Positions 33,004 through 37,880 of a stretch of DNA of 37,880 nucleotides are shown one piece after another (position 1 is the first letter of the stretch; each line of letters starts with the position of its first letter). The DNA is from Endomicrobium sp. (lineage in GTDB: Bacteria; Elusimicrobiota; Endomicrobiia; Endomicrobiales; Endomicrobiaceae), in NCBI GenBank assembly GCA_031271205.1, contig JAISWG010000005.1:1-37880 (forward strand). The letters are read 5' to 3'. Position numbers and translations under genes: made by a program. The notes beneath the pieces were generated by a model. That model was given only the letters and a program-made list of their open reading frames with translations, was not told the DNA's origin and searched no databases.

Positions 33004-34743
33004 ATGGAAAATAAAAAATTTTTAGACACTTTAAGACATTCTGCGGCTCATATAATGGCTGCAGCAGTAGTGGAGCTTTTTCCTGAAACTAAAGTAGCTA
33101 TAGGTCCTTCCATAGAAAACGGTTTTTATTATGATTTTGACAGGACAGAATCTTTTACGGATAAGGATTTAGTTAAGATAGAAGAGAAAATGAAGGAAAT
33201 AATAAAAGAAAATTATCCTTTTGTTTGTTCTTCAATGTCTAAAGCTGAGGCTGTTAAAGATTTTGAGTTAAAAGGTGAAAAATACAAAGCTGAAATAGCT
33301 TCGCAAATTTCAGATGATAATGTGAGCATATATAAATCTGGAAACTTTACTGATTTGTGCAAAGGTCCTCACGTCAAATCTACAGGGGAGCTAAAACATT
33401 TTAAACTTCTTTCAGTTGCAGGTGCATACTGGAAAGGAGATTCTTCCAAAGAACGGCTTCAAAGAATTTACGGTACAGTCTTTTTTACAAAAGAAGATTT
33501 GGAAGGTTATTTGAATAAAATTGAAGAAGCAAAAAAAAGAGATCACAGAAAGCTTGGTAAAGATTTGGATTTATTTAGTATTAATGACACTGTTGGTGGT
33601 GGTCTTGTTTTGTGGCATCCTAATGGTGCTATTTTAAAAAATATTATTGAGACATACTGGAAGAATTTTCATTTGGGAAACGGTTATTATTTATTGTTTA
33701 CGCCTCATATAGCTAGTGAAGAACTTTTTAAAATAAGTGGCCACTTACAAACTTATTCCGAAAATATGTATGTGCCAATGGAAGTTGAGGGAAAGCCATA
33801 CCGTGTAAAACCTATGAATTGTCCTATGCATCTTATGGTGTACAAGACAAAACTTCACTCTTACAGAGAGCTTCCCATAAGATATGCTGAACTTGGTACG
33901 GTTTATAGATTTGAAAGGTCTGGTGTTTTACATGGACTTTTAAGAGTAAGAGGTTTTACACAGGACGATGGTCATGTCATTGTTTCTCCTGAGCTGCTTG
34001 AAGAGGAAATGCTTAGAGTTTTCAATATGGCCATAGAGTGTCTTAAAACGTTTGGGTTTAACGATTATAAAATCTATCTTGCTACAAGACCGGAAAATAA
34101 ATACATAGGTGAAATATCAGATTGGGAAAAAGCTCAAGATTCCATAGAAAACGCTCTAAAAAAAACTGGATATGAATATAATGTCGACGAAGGTGGCGGT
34201 GCTTTTTATGGACCTAAAATAGATATAAAGATAAAGGATGCAATAGGAAGACTCTGGCAGTGTTCTACAATACAGTTTGATTTCAATTTGCCTGAAAGGT
34301 TTGATATTTATTATGTGAATTCTTCAGGCAAGAAAGTAAGACCTTATATGATACACAGAGCTTTAATGGGTTCTTTAGAGAGGTTTATAGGGGTTATTTT
34401 AGAACATTACGCAGGAGCCTTGCCTTTGTGGCTTTCACCGATTCAGGTTGCGGTAGCTAATATAAATGAAGAACATCATGAATATTGTAAAGAATTGGTG
34501 CAAACTTTAAAAAAGAACGGCATAAGAGTTGTTTTTTATGACAGAAATGACAAAATTGGACATAAAATAAGAGAAAATATAATACAAAAGATTCCTTACA
34601 TAGCGGTTGTAGGAAACAAAGAAAAGGAAATTAAATCAGTTGCTGTAAGAGCAAGAGGAAATAAAAATTTAGGCGTTATAACGATAGAAAACTTTATTGC
34701 TATGATAAAAGAGAAAAATGTTCCTGGAATAAATGAACTGTAG
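33004..34743 (+). CDS. thrS: Threonyl-tRNA synthetase, form lacking the TGS domain
   Basis: Charges tRNA-Thr. 579 residues, about 60 shorter than E. coli ThrS because the N-terminal TGS domain is absent: the protein begins directly at the editing domain. Editing residues H12/H16 (RHSAAH) and C119/H123 (LCKGPH) are present. The class II core has zinc ligand C273 (MNCPMH), motif 2 YRFERSGVLHGLLRVRGFTQ with DDGH (H324), the IHRALMGSLERF motif 3 and the C-terminal anticodon-binding domain. The GGGGGAGGG at 32984-32992 is an unusually strong ribosome binding site and fixes this start. Such TGS-less ThrS forms are known in various bacteria. Confidence 0.95.
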   Translation: MENKKFLDTLRHSAAHIMAAAVVELFPETKVAIGPSIENGFYYDFDRTESFTDKDLVKIEEKMKEIIKENYPFVCSSMSKAEAVKDFELKGEKYKAEIASQISDDNVSIYKSGNFTDLCKGPHVKSTGELKHFKLLSVAGAYWKGDSSKERLQRIYGTVFFTKEDLEGYLNKIEEAKKRDHRKLGKDLDLFSINDTVGGGLVLWHPNGAILKNIIETYWKNFHLGNGYYLLFTPHIASEELFKISGHLQTYSENMYVPMEVEGKPYRVKPMNCPMHLMVYKTKLHSYRELPIRYAELGTVYRFERSGVLHGLLRVRGFTQDDGHVIVSPELLEEEMLRVFNMAIECLKTFGFNDYKIYLATRPENKYIGEISDWEKAQDSIENALKKTGYEYNVDEGGGAFYGPKIDIKIKDAIGRLWQCSTIQFDFNLPERFDIYYVNSSGKKVRPYMIHRALMGSLERFIGVILEHYAGALPLWLSPIQVAVANINEEHHEYCKELVQTLKKNGIRVVFYDRNDKIGHKIRENIIQKIPYIAVVGNKEKEIKSVAVRARGNKNLGVITIENFIAMIKEKNVPGINEL

Positions 34744-34797
34744 TATTTATTGTTGTTTATTGACTGAGGAATTCATTAACTCAAAATAGGTGATTTA

Positions 34798-36186
34798 GTG
34801 AAACATATAGACGAAGTAAAAATAAACTCTCTGTTGAACTTGAATTCTTCAGGGCAAGAGATAGACTATATTTTAAAAAAGACTTTACTCTTAAAAAGGC
34901 TTACTCTTGAAGAATCTGCCAAGCTTTTATCTGTTAAAGATGTAACTTTGTTAAAAAAGATTTACAATACGGCTGTATACATTAAAAACAGAATATACGG
35001 CAAACGTGTAGTAATATTTGTTCCGTTATATATAAGCAATTTTTGCTCTAATAGTTGTTTATATTGTGGTTTTGCTAAAAATAATAAACTCACTGTAAGA
35101 AAAAAACTTTCTTTTCAAGAAATAAAAGAGCAAACTGAAATACTTCTCAAAAAGGGTCATAAACGCATTTTAATGGTTGCTGGTGAGATGACTTCTTCCC
35201 AAGAAAATATAAATTATTACGTCGATGCGATAAAAGCTATTTATGATGCGGAATATAAAGGTAACAAAATAAAAAGAGTAAACATTAACGTGGCACCCAT
35301 GAATATTGAGCAATTTAAAAGATTGAAACAATTAGGCATAGGGACTTATCAGATATTTCAAGAGACTTATCATGACGCTACTTATAGAAAATTTCACGTA
35401 GCAGGAATAAAGTCAGATCCTGACAATCGTTTAGATGCTATTGATAATGCTTTTAAAGCTAATATTGATGATATTGGTATAGGTCCTTTGTTGGGACTTT
35501 ATGACTATCGTTTTGAAATACTTGCTATGTTAATGCATATAGAATATTTGGAGAAGACTTATGGATTAGGACCCCATACGATTTCAGTTCCTCGTGTTGA
35601 GCCTGCCCCTGGCTCTTCATATGCTGACAAACCAGAATACCCTGTTTCTGATGAAGATTTTAAAAAATTGGTCGCAGTTTTAAGATTATCAGTTCCTTAT
35701 ACTGGAATAATAATGTCAACAAGAGAAACTGCAAACCTTAGAGATATTTTGGTCAATTTGGGTGTTTCGCAAATAAGTGCTGAATCAAAAGTTACCCCTG
35801 GTGGATATGAAGAAGATTTTTCCTGTCATAACGATAAACTTGAAAGGCAATTTAGCCTAAACGATCAACGCACTTTGAACGAAATAGTTAAATCTTTGCT
35901 TTCTCAGGGTTTAATTCCAAGTTTTTGTGCGGCGTGTTATCGCAAAAATAGAACAGGTAAACATTTTATGTGTTTGGCAAAACCAGGAGTAATAAAACAT
36001 ATGTGTGATATAAACGCTTTAGTAACTTTAAAGGAATATATTGAAGATTTTGCAACGCCTGAAACAAAAGAATTGGGTTACAATTTTATAGAGAAATATA
36101 AAATTAAGCTTGGTAACGCCAGTATTAAGGTGTTGGACAAGTTTTTTATGAATATAGACAATGGTATAAGGGACGAATGTGTATAG
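34798..36186 (+). CDS. hydG: [FeFe]-hydrogenase H-cluster maturase HydG
   Basis: Radical-SAM tyrosine lyase that produces the CO and CN ligands of the hydrogenase H-cluster. 462 residues, the usual HydG size. The SAM cluster is C83-x3-C87-x2-C90 (NFCSNSCLYCGF). The C-terminal auxiliary cluster is C377-x2-C380-x22-C403, with the HydG-specific CYRKNRTGKHFMCLAKPG. This C-terminal motif separates it from the thiamine enzyme ThiH. The start is GTG 34798, preceded by AGGTG; no ATG gives the full N-terminus. It lies 54 bases after thrS on the same strand. HydE, HydF and the hydrogenase itself are not in the window and must be elsewhere if the pathway works. Confidence 0.95.
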   Translation: MKHIDEVKINSLLNLNSSGQEIDYILKKTLLLKRLTLEESAKLLSVKDVTLLKKIYNTAVYIKNRIYGKRVVIFVPLYISNFCSNSCLYCGFAKNNKLTVRKKLSFQEIKEQTEILLKKGHKRILMVAGEMTSSQENINYYVDAIKAIYDAEYKGNKIKRVNINVAPMNIEQFKRLKQLGIGTYQIFQETYHDATYRKFHVAGIKSDPDNRLDAIDNAFKANIDDIGIGPLLGLYDYRFEILAMLMHIEYLEKTYGLGPHTISVPRVEPAPGSSYADKPEYPVSDEDFKKLVAVLRLSVPYTGIIMSTRETANLRDILVNLGVSQISAESKVTPGGYEEDFSCHNDKLERQFSLNDQRTLNEIVKSLLSQGLIPSFCAACYRKNRTGKHFMCLAKPGVIKHMCDINALVTLKEYIEDFATPETKELGYNFIEKYKIKLGNASIKVLDKFFMNIDNGIRDECV

Positions 36187-37880
36187 CTTGACGTCTTATG
36201 TGGTGTTATAATTACTTTCATGTTGGAAGTTGATAGATTTAACCTTTATTGATCTTCCATAATTACCTTTTATCAGGTAGTTAAACTGGGTTTTCAAGCT
36301 AATCATTTGTTATTCGTTTACTGTTTTTTTATAAAAGATTTTAATGTAGTTCTTTTCTTAAATTCAGATTTAAATATTTAAAAAATGGCAATGGCTTTTA
36401 TAATTATGATCTTTACGTGGTTTACCTACAGAATTTACGTTTTTATGTGTGAGTGGTGTGTGTTGATGTAAATTTAATACTGCTAAATTTTTTAAACTGT
36501 GCTATTTTTTATCATTTACTAATTTTTGTCTATTATAATTTTAAATTGCTACAATTTAGGTAAATGTTGATATGTGAATACTTAATGCAACGTTAACAAG
36601 AACTGGCAAAAGAGCTATATGCTTGTTGCAAAACGCGGTTTCAACTTGGCTTTCTGGATTTGCTCTGAAGAAGTTGTAATATGAGCAGAAGCATTTTGTT
36701 AATCGGTATTTATTGCTTAATATTTGTATTTTGGACTTGAGAACTAGTTTTGTTTTTGAAGGAAACACTTCGGTTCATAGGTATATTTTCTTTATAAACG
36801 TTGCTTTGACTGTTACAATCTTTGAAACGTTCGATGTATTGCGTACACTTTCATCAGGATTCGTTTATTCGGTTTAAGATTTTATAGGGCTGTGTGGTTA
36901 TTGTGCAATGTTATTTTTACATAGAGCCTTTATATTGGTAGTAATAATTCAAAACTTTGACTGAAACGTTTGCGTGATGCTGTTTTTAGTTTCTCATAGG
37001 TATAAATATTTCTGATTCGTTTGCTCATATGGAATGCAAAATATACGATACAGTGTGATAAGCAATGATGATTTTAAAGGAAATTTTTACTTTTTAGAAA
37101 AAATCTTATAATATGCCACTTAGTTGATTATGCTAATATTAGTTTAGAAGTTTATTTATAATGATAGAGTGATTTAGTATAAAACAAAAGAAAAAGACTT
37201 AAGATTTTTTCAGGACAAGATTTGCTGTAGTTACGTTATGTAATTTTTTATCACAAAAAACTTATAAGGGGTAGTACAGTTGTCTATTTTTGGAAAAGCT
37301 GCAATAAAACATCTTGATAGGAAAAAAAATACAAGTTACGATTGATTTAATCAACACGTGAAAATATGAAGTATATTATATACTGTGAAGGTGTTTTAAA
37401 TTGTTATGAATTACATATTAGCCGTTTTTTCGACTGATGTGTTTTTTTTGCTGTGAAGAGATAAACCCAATTGTTAAAAAGGAATGAAGAGCAAAATAAA
37501 TGGTTGGAGAAATATCTCAACTGTATTTTCTGGGATTTACAGAAAAGAAGATTATTGATATTTTGTTGCGAATAAAATAGATAATAATGTTGTTTTTTGC
37601 AAGTGAGTTTTAAGAATGTTGTTGATTTTGTGCATTAACACATAATACGATTCTGCATGGATTTTGATGAATTTACGAACCAAGAAACTTAGTTTAAAAC
37701 TCTAAAGAAAAAAATCATTGTTAAAACTAATTATGATTTATATAGTGTTGGGAAAACATATAAATGAGATAGAATTAAAGTTTTTAAATAAGGTAGAGAG
37801 TGTTAAAATATTTAAAGCCACTATGGAAATAAAGTAAACGAGTAGATATAATAGAAAAAGCTCGGAGTGAAGGTAAGTGT
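36187..37880. other. 1.7 kb without a supportable gene to the window end
   Basis: AT-rich, all frames interrupted. Short coherent pieces on the plus strand include SIFGKAAIKHLDRKKN (about 37282), YFVANKIDNNVVFCK (about 37559) and a 34-codon frame at 37733-37837 (MIYIVLGKHINEIELKFLNK). The NKID piece is reminiscent of a GTPase G4 motif, but too little surrounds it to claim one. Confidence 0.5.

Noticed and set aside
37550-37837. Possible Der/EngA-like GTPase remnant (VANKID...)
   Set aside because: A lone NKID-like motif without a recognisable P-loop or switch region; likely chance.
1-37880. CRISPR arrays, insertion sequences, transposase genes and complete prophage
   Set aside because: No regularly spaced repeats, no transposase motifs and no structural phage genes were seen; the only recombinase is the housekeeping Xer.

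Overview
The window reads as a piece of a reduced, AT-rich chromosome from an obligate intracellular bacterium. Intact housekeeping genes sit between long stretches filled with frameshifted and fragmentary genes. The best overall match is an Endomicrobium-type (Elusimicrobiota) endosymbiont of termite-gut flagellates. That is inferred from the base composition, the pseudogene density, the envelope and [FeFe]-hydrogenase maturation genes and the operon order; no database search was possible.

Left part, 1-9330: almost everything is decaying. On the minus strand there is a broken type II restriction-modification pair of the MvaI/BcnI kind (1-1823), a small lipoprotein gene that still looks intact (1947-2282), a short GC-raised island (about 2490-2790), a collapsed homoserine dehydrogenase gene (3618-4672) directly downstream of a collapsed class I/II aminotransferase gene (4731-5480), and a frameshifted HU-type DNA-binding protein gene (5648-5933). 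After that comes mostly non-coding sequence with one good tRNA-Gln and a possible LptF-like remnant.

Middle, 9330-13842: stable RNA and small core genes. The tmRNA gene (ssrA) and tadA are on the minus strand and overlap by a few bases. A promoter at 10583-10612 appears to drive tRNA-Cys, tRNA-Val, an Orn/Lys/Arg decarboxylase (speA-like) and dksA. panD and tRNA-Pro(GGG) follow. A 2.5 kb desert (13843-16342) then precedes a secreted protein of unknown function (16343-17929).

Core block, 18014-26726, plus strand: a promoter followed by rpsF-ssb-rpsR-rplI-dnaB-alr-mlaE-mlaF-mlaD-radA, tightly packed with two 4-base overlaps. This covers ribosome, replication, peptidoglycan precursor, outer-membrane lipid transport and repair functions. 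The MCE (mlaD) protein carries an unusual beta-rich C-terminal region.

Right part: on the minus strand, a dprA pseudogene, topA, a Xer recombinase gene and a gene for a protein with a UBA-like N-terminus (27680-32600). On the plus strand, thrS and hydG (33004-36186). The last 1.7 kb holds no supportable gene. Overall, DNA defence (restriction, dprA) and part of amino-acid biosynthesis have been lost, while translation, replication, envelope upkeep and hydrogenase maturation are kept.
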